Counted from the stretch's first letter, positions 8,513 through 17,331 are shown. The stretch is 37,005 nt of DNA from Candidatus Woesearchaeota archaeon (GCA_018653365.1 JABIAG010000001.1:698586-735590); one strand, 5' to 3'. Notes: a model not told the origin generated them from the sequence alone. Numbers and translations: made by a program.

Positions 8513-9343
8513 ATGGAGGCAAAAATGAAACAACTAATATTTATCGTGTTTATAACCAGCTTATTATTCTTAGTAGCGTGTGGAACAGAAACCATACAAG
8601 AAACCTGCAACATAGTAACCGGAGAGTGTAGCGGAGAAGAAGTAGAACTAACAGACGCAGAACAAAACTGCAAAGATAATCAAGGATTCCTAGATAAAAG
8701 AGAGAGTGAAACATATTGCATATTTAATGACGGAACTGAGTGCAAAGTAGAAGAATGCGACTTTGAAAAAGAAGAAGAAACTACTGAGGTTGAAGAAGAA
8801 GTTGAAACAACTCCAACAGAATACACAACCCAAATAAGAGTAAAAGAGGGTGAAAAAGTTAAAGTTAACGTTGAAGCAACAGATGCAGACGGTGACAAAC
8901 TAACATACAAATTTGATGCACCACTAAATAATAACGGAGAATGGCAAACAAAAGAGGGAGATGAAGGAAATTATGAAGTTGAAGTAATCGTAAGTGATGG
9001 AGAAGCAGAAGCAAAAAGTGTAATACTAGTAATGGTAGAAGCACTAAATAAAGCTCCAACACTAGAGGTGAAAGGAAATCTAGAAGTTAACGAAGGAGAA
9101 GAAGTAATTCTAGAAATAATTACCTCAGACAATGAAGATGATGAAGTAATAATAACTGTATTCAACCCAAAATTCATACAAGAGGGGAAGGTATTTACCT
9201 GGAAAACAGGATTTAATGATGCAGGAGAGTATGATATTAAAGTTGAAGCAAGCGATGGGAAAAGTGGAGTATCAGAAACAATAACAGTAATTGTTAAAGA
9301 TAAAAACAGAGCTCCAGTAATAACCCAAATAACACAAGAATAA
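8513..9343 (+). CDS. Predicted lipoprotein with DUF333-like cysteine region and two Ig/cadherin-like repeats
   Basis: 276 residues. The signal peptide ends in LFLVACG, a lipobox, so Cys is probably lipidated or the cleavage site. Then comes a cysteine-rich part (NCKDNQGF...YCIFNDGTEC) resembling DUF333, an acidic linker, and two beta-sandwich repeats, each with a DADGD/DNEDD and an EVEVIVSDGEA / IKVEASDGKSG strand pattern. Start choice is ambiguous: TTTAAAT at 8483 is 30 bp before the ATG at 8513 (leaderless), but a GGAGG at 8515-8519 sits properly before the ATG at 8525. Both lead into the same signal peptide. Likely a cell-surface protein; ligand unknown. Confidence 0.75.
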   Translation: MEAKMKQLIFIVFITSLLFLVACGTETIQETCNIVTGECSGEEVELTDAEQNCKDNQGFLDKRESETYCIFNDGTECKVEECDFEKEEETTEVEEEVETTPTEYTTQIRVKEGEKVKVNVEATDADGDKLTYKFDAPLNNNGEWQTKEGDEGNYEVEVIVSDGEAEAKSVILVMVEALNKAPTLEVKGNLEVNEGEEVILEIITSDNEDDEVIITVFNPKFIQEGKVFTWKTGFNDAGEYDIKVEASDGKSGVSETITVIVKDKNRAPVITQITQE

Positions 9344-9346
9344 TTT

Positions 9347-9360
9347 ATTTTTTTCTTTTT
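9347..9360 (+). terminator. T-rich transcription terminator
   Basis: A run of T broken by one A and one C directly after the lipoprotein stop fits archaeal oligo-T termination. It overlaps the end of the convergent gene by 2 nt. Confidence 0.55.
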
Positions 9361-9997
9361 ACATTCTATCTTTGTAAGGAACTTCAAAACCTAAAAGAAA
9401 CTGTTTAGCAGCATCCTTACCTGCAACAAAACCCGAATACACACATAAAGCTCTATAAGCATGCTTTAACTCTCCACCCAAAGATTCCGGGGAAAGAGAA
9501 TCCAGATCTCTAAATGTTCTTATTCTTTCAACAAAATCATCAACGGGTTCAACAATATCAGTACGCTCAAGAGTGCCCATCCGCTCAATAAAATGCGCAA
9601 CGTCTGAAGGATCATTCACAACCAAAAGAGCATCCAGAACAGCAAGATGATTACGCGTACTAAAATAAGGTTTAACCTGCCCACAAGAATATGTTTCATC
9701 ATGAAGTAAACGTGGAGCATTAAGATAAACAGCAAGAATAATAATTTCAGCCTCTGCAATACGCGGATCTGCACGACTACCAATTTGAGCATCGACCCAT
9801 GCAAGCTCTTTAGCCACAACAGCAGCATTTACTTTAATCTCATCAGCAGAAACCGGGAAACGTCTAGGAATATACCACTCATCCGAAGGATCATGAAGCC
9901 AATCTTGTACTGTTTCTTGATCTTCATCAGAAGGAACAACACATCTTACTCCAAACTCATCATGAACAATTTCCAAACCATCTCTAGTTAGCGTCAT
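9359..9997 (-). CDS. Unknown protein, 212 residues
   Basis: The ATG at 9997 lies 29 bp after a minus-strand TTTAAAT box (10020-10026), supporting a leaderless start. The protein is soluble, acidic, mostly helical, with one isolated cysteine near residue 104 and no obvious metal or nucleotide motif. The stretch EIIILAVYLNAPRLLHDETYSCG is hydrophobic but contains prolines and charges, so it is more likely a core helix than a membrane span. No family recognised. It is convergent with the lipoprotein gene and lies 33 nt downstream of porB on the same strand, but has its own promoter. Confidence 0.65.
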   Translation of the reverse strand: MTLTRDGLEIVHDEFGVRCVVPSDEDQETVQDWLHDPSDEWYIPRRFPVSADEIKVNAAVVAKELAWVDAQIGSRADPRIAEAEIIILAVYLNAPRLLHDETYSCGQVKPYFSTRNHLAVLDALLVVNDPSDVAHFIERMGTLERTDIVEPVDDFVERIRTFRDLDSLSPESLGGELKHAYRALCVYSGFVAGKDAAKQFLLGFEVPYKDRM

Positions 9998-10030
9998 TAA
10001 TAGAAAGTAATATTAAATTATTTAAAAGTA

Positions 10031-10882
10031 TTATTGTTCTTTATTTAACCAGGCCCAATCAGCATCAATCTTATCCTGAAGCATCTGGATTTGTTCTTTA
10101 GAAATATTCTTAAACCTACCTTGAATTTTAACAAACTCTTCAACAGGAACTTTAGTTTCAGGAACGTAATTAATCTTGGTCTTACCATTCTCAATCTCAA
10201 AAGAGGACCAAAAACATGTATCTGCAGCAAGTTGAACAACCTTTCTTAAATTAATAGGCTCAACTCTCCAAAAACGTGGACAGGCAGTAAGAACGTTAAC
10301 CAAAGCAGGTCCTTTAACCTCTAAAGCCTTTTTCAATTTCATCTTTAAATCTTCTAAATCAAAAGTAGAGGCCTGAGCAACATAAGGAATATTATGAGCA
10401 GCAGCAATCTTAGTAAGATCTTTTCTAAATCTTGTTTTACCTGCAGGAGTAGTAGAAGTTGAAGAACCTAAAGGAGAGGCAGAACTTCGCTGACCACCAG
10501 TATTCATATATCCCCCATTATCCAAAACAACATAAACAAAATTATGACCTCGTTCTAGAGCACCAGAAAGAGCCTGTAACCCAATATCATACGTTCCACC
10601 ATCACCAGCAAAAACAACAAACTTGACATCTTCCTTCATACCCTTCTTTTTCAAAACATTATAAGCAATTTCCATACCAGAAATTGTAGCAGCAGAATTA
10701 CCAAAAGCAGAATGAATTGTAGGAATTGGCCACGCAGTATTTGGATATTTTGTAGAAGCAACCTCTAAACAACCAGTAGCAATCGATGCAACAACGTGTT
10801 CAGCAGAATCAATTACTAACTTCGCAACCAAAGGTGCAACACACCCAGTACAAGTATTCAAATTTTCATGCTTTAACGTCAT
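10031..10882 (-). CDS. porB: 2-oxoacid (pyruvate):ferredoxin oxidoreductase, beta subunit
   Basis: 283 residues. Cysteines of NTCTGCVAPL near the N terminus and CPRFWRVEP (about 199) are conserved [4Fe-4S] ligands of PorB. The thiamine diphosphate site is the GDGGTYDIGLQALSGALERG segment with downstream NGGYMNTGGQRSSASPLG. It decarboxylates pyruvate or a related 2-oxoacid with TPP and reduces ferredoxin, in the cytoplasm, with PorA and PorG. Start overlaps porA's stop by 4 nt (ATGA). Substrate could be another 2-oxoacid; pyruvate is the default because of the NTGGQRS motif. Confidence 0.93.
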   Translation of the reverse strand: MTLKHENLNTCTGCVAPLVAKLVIDSAEHVVASIATGCLEVASTKYPNTAWPIPTIHSAFGNSAATISGMEIAYNVLKKKGMKEDVKFVVFAGDGGTYDIGLQALSGALERGHNFVYVVLDNGGYMNTGGQRSSASPLGSSTSTTPAGKTRFRKDLTKIAAAHNIPYVAQASTFDLEDLKMKLKKALEVKGPALVNVLTACPRFWRVEPINLRKVVQLAADTCFWSSFEIENGKTKINYVPETKVPVEEFVKIQGRFKNISKEQIQMLQDKIDADWAWLNKEQ

Positions 10883-12015
10883 TTTATATAACGGATCTTT
10901 TCACTATAATCCTTTTTCTCCATCTTTCTAAAAACATCTTTAATATCCTCTTCAAAAATATCTCTTCCACCAAGTCCAAAAACATAAGACTGAATATTAC
11001 CAAAAAAGCAATTCTTAATTTCAGAAAACATAGGAGGCATACTTCCAAAAGACATTGACCTATCTAAAACAGCAACACCCTTAGCATTCTTTAAAGCATC
11101 AACAACATCTTTATGAGGGAAGGGCCTAAACATTCTGATCTTTAAACAACCAACCTTAAATCCATCCTCTCTTAATTTGTTAACAACATCCTTAACCAAT
11201 CCAGCAGTAGAACTATTAGTAACAATAACATAATCTGCCTGACTAACCTTATAACGTGCAACCGCAGGATATTCTTTATCTCGAATTTTAGAAAATTTCT
11301 TCTGAAGTACTTCGTACCTTTTCAAAGCAAGTTCCATTGCTTTCTCTTGACCCTCCTTAAACTCAAAATAAGAATCAGGCATAGCAAAATGTCCCAAAGT
11401 AATTGGTTTTTTGAAATCAAAAAGGTTTACCTTAGAATTATAACTACCCACAAAATGTTTAATCTTCTTATCATCTAACACTTCAACAGGCTCGTAAGTA
11501 TGAGTTGTAATAAAACCATCCATACAAACCATAACCGGAAGTTTAACCTCTTCAGCAAGCCTTAAAGCAATAAAAGATAGATCATAAACTTCTTGAGCAT
11601 TCTCACAATAAAATTGTAACCAACCCTGATCTCTTGCAGCCATACTATCAGAATGATCACAGTGAATATTAATCGGAGCAGACAGTGCCCTATTCCCAAT
11701 ATACATCAACATAGGAAGTCTTAAACCAGAAGCCACACCAAGCACCTCAAACATGTAAGCAAGCCCTTGAGAAGCAGTAGCAGTAGCAGTACGAACACCA
11801 CAAGCAGCAGCACCAACACAAGCAGATAATGCAGAATGTTCAGATTCAACAGTAATCAACTCGCCAGTAACCTTGCCTTCAGCAAGAATTTTAGAATAAC
11901 CCTCCGGAATTCCAGTAGCAGGAGTAATTGGATAGGCAGCAATAACTTCTGGGTCAATCTGTCTTAACGCCTCAACAGCTGCAGACATCCCATTCATAGC
12001 CTTTCTATTTTGCAT
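10879..12015 (-). CDS. porA: 2-oxoacid (pyruvate):ferredoxin oxidoreductase, alpha subunit
   Basis: Start taken at the ATG at 12015 (378 residues), because GAGGG lies about 8 nt upstream; an ATG at 12033 is possible. AAYPITPATGIPEGYSK and TVESEHSALSACVGAAACG are signatures of the alpha subunit's TPP pyrimidine domain; ATATASQGLAYMFEVLGVASG follows, then a transketolase C-like domain with YVIVTNSSTAGLVKD and RMFRPFPHKDV. The middle gene of porG-porA-porB; overlaps porG by 11 nt and porB by 4 nt, so the three are made as one translationally coupled set. Confidence 0.94.
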   Translation of the reverse strand: MQNRKAMNGMSAAVEALRQIDPEVIAAYPITPATGIPEGYSKILAEGKVTGELITVESEHSALSACVGAAACGVRTATATASQGLAYMFEVLGVASGLRLPMLMYIGNRALSAPINIHCDHSDSMAARDQGWLQFYCENAQEVYDLSFIALRLAEEVKLPVMVCMDGFITTHTYEPVEVLDDKKIKHFVGSYNSKVNLFDFKKPITLGHFAMPDSYFEFKEGQEKAMELALKRYEVLQKKFSKIRDKEYPAVARYKVSQADYVIVTNSSTAGLVKDVVNKLREDGFKVGCLKIRMFRPFPHKDVVDALKNAKGVAVLDRSMSFGSMPPMFSEIKNCFFGNIQSYVFGLGGRDIFEEDIKDVFRKMEKKDYSEKIRYIK

Positions 12016-12505
12016 TTTTAAAACCCTCATCAAAACATTTCAGATTCATATCTGCAATTTTTCCCTTAAACGAATCCTTAATCGCCTTCTCAACAGATTC
12101 TTTCTTTAAAATTTTAGTAATCTTAACCAACGCGCCAAGCATGATAATATTTGGAAGAGACCTACCAACAATTTCTTTGGCAATCTTCTCAGCATCAACA
12201 AAATGATACTTCTTCTCATCAACAGAATTAACAATAATCATCCCTTTCTTCTTTATTCCAGAAGCAAACTTGTCCAAAGATGTATCTAATACTAAGATGA
12301 TATCTGGGCTCTTAATAGGCGAACGACTCCTTACAAGAGTATCATTTAACTTAAAATACGCATTAATTGGGGTACCTGAACGTTCAGGACCAAACTCAGG
12401 ATAGGCTAAAAAGAACTTATCTTCATGGTTAGCAGCTCTTGCTAAAACCTCAACAGCGGTCTTTGCACCCTGACCTCCACGTCCCTTCACAACAACCTCA
12501 ATCAT
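12005..12505 (-). CDS. porG: 2-oxoacid:ferredoxin oxidoreductase, gamma subunit
   Basis: Start placed at 12505 (166 residues), giving the usual N terminus MIEVVVKGRGGQGAKTA; a minus-strand TTTAAAG box (12527-12533) is 28 bp upstream, so the mRNA is leaderless and the 24 extra in-frame codons upstream are not used. Family signatures: GRGGQGAKTAVEVLARA, YPEFGPERSGTPINAYFK and the end NIIMLGALVKITKIL. Gamma is the linking subunit of archaeal POR. No ferredoxin-like delta subunit (porD) is present in this cluster; cells may use a separately encoded one or none. Confidence 0.93.
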   Translation of the reverse strand: MIEVVVKGRGGQGAKTAVEVLARAANHEDKFFLAYPEFGPERSGTPINAYFKLNDTLVRSRSPIKSPDIILVLDTSLDKFASGIKKKGMIIVNSVDEKKYHFVDAEKIAKEIVGRSLPNIIMLGALVKITKILKKESVEKAIKDSFKGKIADMNLKCFDEGFKNAK

Positions 12506-12604
12506 CCAGCTGAGATATAGAGAGTCCTTTAAATAGTTTTTGTTGAATAACACAATAAATTCTGAAAAGTTATCCAATCCATAAAAGAACGCTAATTTCT
12601 AACA

Positions 12605-13698
12605 TCAAGGATGATAATTTTTTTCATAATACTCAGTATTTTGTTTCAATGCCTTTCCCAGTTTATTCCTAATCCCCTGATCAAAAAAATCAAAATCAAC
12701 CGCTTTACGCTTAAACCATTTCGTATTATGACCCCCATCCCACTTACAAAGACTAGCTGAAACCGCACGTGAAAACGATTTTAGCGCCCCACTTAATCTT
12801 TTTAAATTTTCAAATATTTTTTTAACTTGTTTAGGAGACCTTTTAGAAGGATTAAACCTCAAATCATTACCTGCTTTTGAAACCAAACGTCGTTGTCTAT
12901 CCAATCTATCAAATAAATTATTAAAACCATTAACGAACACACTACTGGACCAAGACTTCCCGTCCTCATTACGGTCTGATCTAAAAAAGACTTCCCGTCC
13001 TCATTACGGTCTGATCTAAAAAATTCATCAAACCAAACAACACCATGTGGATTTTTATCAAAATTAATTAACTCATCCTGACTTAAACTACAAACATATT
13101 CCATCCAAGAATAAGTCACAAGAAACCTATACGAGTTGATTAACTTAGCTATATCTTCTTTAATTTCGGACTCAGAATCGGGACTAGACTCTTCAAATTC
13201 AATCAACATTTTCTTAAGGTCTCCCAATATTAGTTCTCCTTTAACAACCAAATCCGACCACGCTTTCATGGGGAATCCACTATCACGATTAGAACTTCTA
13301 AAATCCCCATCACTCACATCAAGTGGATCTTCAAAATAAGTTGTTTTAATCACATGAGCCTTAGCAATATCGCGAATTGGCTCTATTACATCTCTAAGCG
13401 ACTTTATCTTTTCATCCAAACTCTTAGCAAGATCCTTTGAAATTTCTTTTTTTAACTTAGATTTTCTCTTCTTTTCTTTAGAAGTTAATGCTGTTTCATC
13501 CGCTTTCACCAACCCTTTAAACTCCTGGACAACTTGAGCTTTTGGTAAATCATTACCTGCTTTAGAATCAATACTTTTATCATTTTTAAGAGAAACCAAT
13601 GAAGCAACCAGTGCAGCAGCAGAAAGACCTAGAACAAGAGCCTTAACACTCCTTCTAGCCTGCTTAAAGCGCTTAAAAACCTTCCTTAGTTCACCCAT
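12605..13698 (-). pseudogene. Unknown secreted or anchored protein broken by a 35-bp tandem duplication
   Basis: Two overlapping frames (12859-13698 and 12605-12940) join perfectly if one copy of the 35-bp repeat at 12954-13023 is removed: 1059 nt, 352 residues, with no internal stop. The intact product begins with a basic stretch and a hydrophobic segment (about 19-38), then a long helical, charged region. The join reads FRSDRNEDGKSWSSSVF and carries DxNxDGxS, an EF-hand-like half-loop. SKAGNDL occurs twice, at about 45 and again beyond the join. Start at 13698 is 29 bp after TTTAAAT (13721-13727). No family recognised. As written, the protein ends 28 residues or so after the duplication with a changed, hydrophobic tail. 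Assembly error, real mutation or reversible switch cannot be told apart here. Confidence 0.8.
12954..13023. repeat. Exact 35-bp tandem duplication (two copies)
   Basis: Units at 12954-12988 and 12989-13023 are identical (GACTTCCCGTCCTCATTACG...), with two further matching bases before the first copy. 35 is not a multiple of three, so it shifts the reading frame of the surrounding gene. Confidence 0.97.
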
Positions 13699-13756
13699 AA
13701 ATATTTTTTATCATAAACTTATTTAAAGTTTTCTTTGTTGAAACATTAACTAGTTC

Positions 13757-14191
13757 TTAAATAACATCAAAAACCGGCTCTTGAGTGGAATATCTTCGAT
13801 CAAACTCGCTTGTTTCTGCAGTTATCTCATCAGGAGACATTAAATCAAGTCGTTCTCTTGCACGATCCAACCTTGAAGCTACCTCTCCCATCCTGATTCT
13901 CCAACTAGCACGAGAATGAGCCTGATGAAATGTAATTCCTGGCATAAACTCATGTCTTCTAAACGAATAAAAAGATTTTAACCGCCCATTATAGAACGCA
14001 ACTCCTAACCTGCCCACCTCTAAAGAAGACAGGTCTGGAACATTTAAATCGTTTAGTATAGTTCGGGCTTCTTCCAAAGGCACATATCTTGTTAATTGTT
14101 CTAAAATCCTGCGATCAGTTAAATTAGGTCCACGAACCCGAGTCATCTGAAGAAGCGAATATATGACTGCAGAGTTTTCTTTATCGTTCAT
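13757..14191 (-). CDS. Unknown protein, 144 residues
   Basis: A small basic, arginine-rich protein with no cysteine cluster or membrane span. The N-terminal half is helical with a possible HTH-like arrangement (LTDRRILEQLTRYVPLEEARTILNDL), followed by a strand-rich part (RLGVAFYNGRLKSFYSFRRHEF) and a helix. ATG at 14191 is preceded by TATA-like sequence at 14219-14225. It is divergent from the TrmB gene, and the upstream operator copy (14232-14251) lies right beside its own TATA, so co-regulation by TrmB is plausible. No family recognised. Confidence 0.6.
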   Translation of the reverse strand: MNDKENSAVIYSLLQMTRVRGPNLTDRRILEQLTRYVPLEEARTILNDLNVPDLSSLEVGRLGVAFYNGRLKSFYSFRRHEFMPGITFHQAHSRASWRIRMGEVASRLDRARERLDLMSPDEITAETSEFDRRYSTQEPVFDVI

Positions 14192-14231
14192 CCCAGAACT
14201 AATTAATAAACTTTGAAATATATAATGCGTC

Positions 14232-14251
14232 GTTGTAGAAGTAACTACAAC
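14232..14251. promoter_or_regulatory. Predicted TrmB operator, distal copy
   Basis: A 20-bp dyad with GTTGTAG and CTACAAC arms separated by 6 bp. It sits just upstream of the TATA box of the TrmB gene and next to the TATA of the divergent gene. It shares the pattern GTTGTnGAA...CTACAAC with the copy 32 bp away (three helical turns). Confidence 0.75.
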
Positions 14252-14263
14252 AAACCTTAAATA

Positions 14264-14283
14264 GTTGTTGAATATTCTACAAC
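14264..14283. promoter_or_regulatory. Predicted TrmB operator, proximal copy
   Basis: A 20-bp dyad with GTTGT/ACAAC arms around the palindrome GAATATTC, ending 3 bp before the TrmB ATG. It covers the predicted transcript start, so binding would block initiation. The TATA (TTAAATA, 14257-14263) lies between the two operator copies. Confidence 0.75.
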
Positions 14284-14286
14284 AAC

Positions 14287-14982
14287 ATGCAAGTAGAAAA
14301 AGTATTAGAAAATTTAGGATTTAGTCCAAACGAAATCAAAGTATATCTCACTCTCACAGACCATGGTTCAAACAAAGCAGGCAAAATATCTAAACTTGCC
14401 AAAATAGATAGAAGCAGCTGCTATAACTCACTAAAAACACTAACTGAAAAAGGGCTGATCAGTTACGTTATAATAGGCAAAGTAAAATGGTTCCAGGCAA
14501 CAGGCCCAAGAAGATTACTAGACTATGTAAAAGAACAAGAACAAGAAGTAAAAGACATACTTCCTGAACTACAGGGAAGACACAAAGCCAATAAAGCCGA
14601 AGGACAGGTAAGTTTATTCAAAGGAATAAAAGGAATAAAAACAATATTCTTAGACATAATACGAACAGGAGAAGACAATTACGTATTTGGATCAGAAGGA
14701 CAACTATCAGAAAGAATGCCTGAATTCGTACAACAATTCAATCGAATGAAAAAAGAAAAAGGCATTAAAACAAAAATGATCATAAGAAAAGGAAGAGAGG
14801 AACTAGATGAAAGCAATGCCCAACATCATTTCTTAGATGTTAAAGGAAGCCCAGCAGTAACAAACATATATGGAGACAAAATAGCAATAATCATCTGGAC
14901 CGACGAACCAGAAGGAATACTAATAGAAAATGCTTCTGCAGCAAAAGCATATAAAAGCTATTTTGAAATAATGTGGAGTTAG
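14287..14982 (+). CDS. TrmB-family transcriptional regulator
   Basis: 231 residues. An N-terminal winged helix (LENLGFSPNEIKVYLTLTDHG through CYNSLKTLTEKGLISYVIIGKV) is the TrmB DNA-binding domain; a short helical linker (LLDYVKEQEQEVKDILPEL) and a sensor domain of PLD-like type follow (VSLFKGIKGIKTIFLDII, MIIRKGREELD). The protein is shorter than sugar-binding TrmB proteins, so the ligand may not be a sugar. TATA at 14257 gives a leaderless start. Two identical-pattern operators flank the promoter, so the gene is probably autoregulated. Its stop overlaps the convergent AbrB-PhoU gene by 4 nt. Confidence 0.9.
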   Translation: MQVEKVLENLGFSPNEIKVYLTLTDHGSNKAGKISKLAKIDRSSCYNSLKTLTEKGLISYVIIGKVKWFQATGPRRLLDYVKEQEQEVKDILPELQGRHKANKAEGQVSLFKGIKGIKTIFLDIIRTGEDNYVFGSEGQLSERMPEFVQQFNRMKKEKGIKTKMIIRKGREELDESNAQHHFLDVKGSPAVTNIYGDKIAIIIWTDEPEGILIENASAAKAYKSYFEIMWS

Positions 14983-15977
14983 TACTCTTTCTCAATTCTT
15001 AACTCAACCAAAGATAAAGTAAACTTACTAATCATCATAAAGTGGCCAGACATGCTCTTACTCTGCTCATTTAATTTTTGTTTAATCTTAAAGTGTTCCT
15101 GATAAATATTATAATCATTATTACCAAACTTAATTGCTGCGTCCCTATTAAACTTGTAGAAAAGATGATAATACATCTCAAAATGAGCCTTTGCCATTTT
15201 AGCTAGGGGTAAAACTCCTTTCAATGATTCTTTTGAAAGTGCAATGTGTTTACCTGCATATTTGAATTCATCTCCAACAAGTTCCAATAAGAAAAGAGTA
15301 GAAAATAACAACATTTTTTCGTGATCTGAAAAAGATGCATGCTTCTTATTTAAAATCCTACAACAGTAATCAACAAATCTATCAATATTAAGATCAATAG
15401 TGTGGATTTCTTTACAAAAATCTGAATCACCAAATTCATCATTACTCAACGCCTCAATCAAACGATCAAACATTTGTAGAATAACCAAAAAAATTCTTCT
15501 TAGTGAATTATCGAATTCTTTAATAGTTGATTCCCCCATTTCACGAACAATACAATAACTTTTTCCCGTCTCAATAATTCCCATCCCAATAAACCGATCA
15601 ACAACTCCCTGAATCATAACAATTGGGGGCTTAGAAGGAACCTTTTCACCCAACTTAGAATAATCAAATTGTGAAGTGTAAAAATGATATGCGTCTTCAC
15701 ATACTTTACGATTAGTATCGAACAATACCTTAATCTCATTACAACCAGACCTATACGCTGATTGAAAGAATCTCCAAAGTAAAGGAATAGTAAAGTTAGT
15801 AATATCAATTATGGCTGGTTTGTCCTCAAAATGACCCTCCGAAGAAACTAACAGATTTCCATTTTTTTCTGCAACTTCCAACTCATCACCGGGCTTAACA
15901 TTAAGCGCCTTTACCCACTCAGAGGGCAACGTCAGAGTCAAAGTATTGTGTCCTTGCTTTATAACTTTCCGCATCAT
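14979..15977 (-). CDS. AbrB-like domain plus PhoU-like domain regulator
   Basis: 332 residues (331 or 332 by choice of adjacent ATGs at 15977/15974). Residues 1-45 form an AbrB/MazE-type beta-barrel: KVIKQGHNTLTLTLPSEWVKALNVKPGDELEV. The remainder has two PhoU-like three-helix bundles (e.g. FDNSLRRIFLVILQMFDRLIEAL; EMYYHLFYKFNRDAA). This architecture is common in archaea and usually annotated as a phosphate-uptake regulator. A TTTATAT box lies at 16003-16009. There is no phosphate transporter in the window, so the target is unknown. Confidence 0.85.
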   Translation of the reverse strand: MMRKVIKQGHNTLTLTLPSEWVKALNVKPGDELEVAEKNGNLLVSSEGHFEDKPAIIDITNFTIPLLWRFFQSAYRSGCNEIKVLFDTNRKVCEDAYHFYTSQFDYSKLGEKVPSKPPIVMIQGVVDRFIGMGIIETGKSYCIVREMGESTIKEFDNSLRRIFLVILQMFDRLIEALSNDEFGDSDFCKEIHTIDLNIDRFVDYCCRILNKKHASFSDHEKMLLFSTLFLLELVGDEFKYAGKHIALSKESLKGVLPLAKMAKAHFEMYYHLFYKFNRDAAIKFGNNDYNIYQEHFKIKQKLNEQSKSMSGHFMMISKFTLSLVELRIEKEY

Positions 15978-16018
15978 TACTTTAAGAAGAGGGGAAGAAT
16001 ATATATAAAGGTTTTGTG

Positions 16019-16146
16019 AATATTGACAATATACTCTCTATTGAAAAATATATTGCCCATATCTGAATTGGGTAGAATTGGGGAAAGTATTCTTTTCTGG
16101 AAAAATATTGACAAATAATAAGCTAAAACACCAATAACCAATTGGC
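16019..16146. promoter_or_regulatory. Divergent control region rich in ATTG/CAAT motifs
   Basis: Between the divergent AbrB-PhoU and radical SAM genes. AATATTGACAA occurs twice (16019 and 16104), GAATTGGG twice (16065 and 16076), and a palindrome CCAATTGG lies at 16138-16145 directly before the ATG at 16147. Eight ATTG or CAAT cores in about 125 bp look like clustered binding sites, although AT-rich DNA makes some hits expected. Confidence 0.4.
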
Positions 16147-17300
16147 ATGCAATCAAATGAGACCATCGAAAGATTTCTAGATAGAGAGCGACCCCCGTTT
16201 AATTATGAACGACAGTTATTCAACGACCACTTCTGCTGGGTTTTACCTGCACTACGTGAAGACACGCCAACACCCTACGAACTTGAAATACAACCCAGTT
16301 CCAAGTGTAATTTAAGATGCGAATGGTGTTTTGGCACAGCATTAACATGCGGCAAACTACCAGATAAGTTAGGTTCAGAAGAAATGCGAACCATTGCAGG
16401 CAGAGTAGCCGACCTATCTGATGAAGAATTTGGAATAGAAACAGTAAAGTTTTGTGGAACAACAGGCGAACCACTAATGAACCCACACACAGCACACACA
16501 ATAAGTATGTTCAAAAATTTAGGAAAACGAGTGATACTATTTACAAATGGAGTGCTATTAGATGTAGAAGATAGCGCAGGAATCCCAAACCTGGATTATG
16601 TTGCGCTAGGCGATAGATTAAATGTTAGTCTGGATTGTGGATCAGAAGAAACCTTTCAAGCAATAAAAAAAGCAAAAGGATTTGGACGAATAGTGAAAAA
16701 CCTTGAAAGAATAGTGAGACGAAAAACTGAACTTGGAACAGACCTAGACATCAGATTAAGTTATGTAATTAGTACAAAAAATCAAGCAGAAATATATCAA
16801 ACTGCGAAACTAGCACAAAGATTGGGGTTAACGAAATAATATACCGTGTTGATTTTGTAGCCCACGACCAAGTTCATGAATCTGCAGCATACATTGAAGA
16901 CCAACTACAAAGAGCAACAGAATTAGAACATGAAGATTTCACTGTAACCTGCGCCAACACAAAATCAGAAATTGAAGAAGGCGGTGATGCATTTACTGCA
17001 CAAGGAAGAAAATGTTACAACCACAACTTCTGGGCATGCATAGGACCTGATGGGGAATTATACCCTTGTGGACATCGAACATACAAAGGCGTCCCATCAT
17101 ATGGAAGCGTTCTTGAGAACGATTTGGGCGACTTACTAAGATCTGCAAAACGAACTCAAAGCTTAAGTTGCTTACCTGATGAGCATTGTAAGTTTTGCTC
17201 CCCCTCATCACTTAGAAGGAATCAGTTTATGAACTATCTTGCCACATTAAGTGAACCAGAAATTGTTGAGGCACATGAAAAATTAGTACTGCAGAGTTAG
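16147..17300 (+). pseudogene. Radical SAM protein with SPASM-like C terminus, one-base frameshift
   Basis: Frame 1 (16147-16839) carries the radical SAM signature CNLRCEWC (C-x3-C-x2-C) in a standard N-terminal barrel with GTTGEPLMNP and LFTNGVLLD. It stops at 16837-16839, but the protein continues in another frame, from GVNEIIYRVDF at about 16824 to the TAG at 17298-17300. That part has the cysteines of an auxiliary SPASM/twitch cluster: CYNHNFWACIGPDGELYPCG and later CLPDEHCKFC. A single G missing in the GGGG run at 16824-16827 explains it; with five G the protein is 384 residues. SPASM enzymes often modify peptides. The 8-residue overlap makes two separate genes unlikely. Function unknown; could be sequencing error. 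Confidence 0.85.
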
Positions 17301-17331
17301 CTTTATATACTAAAAACCATATGTTATTCTT

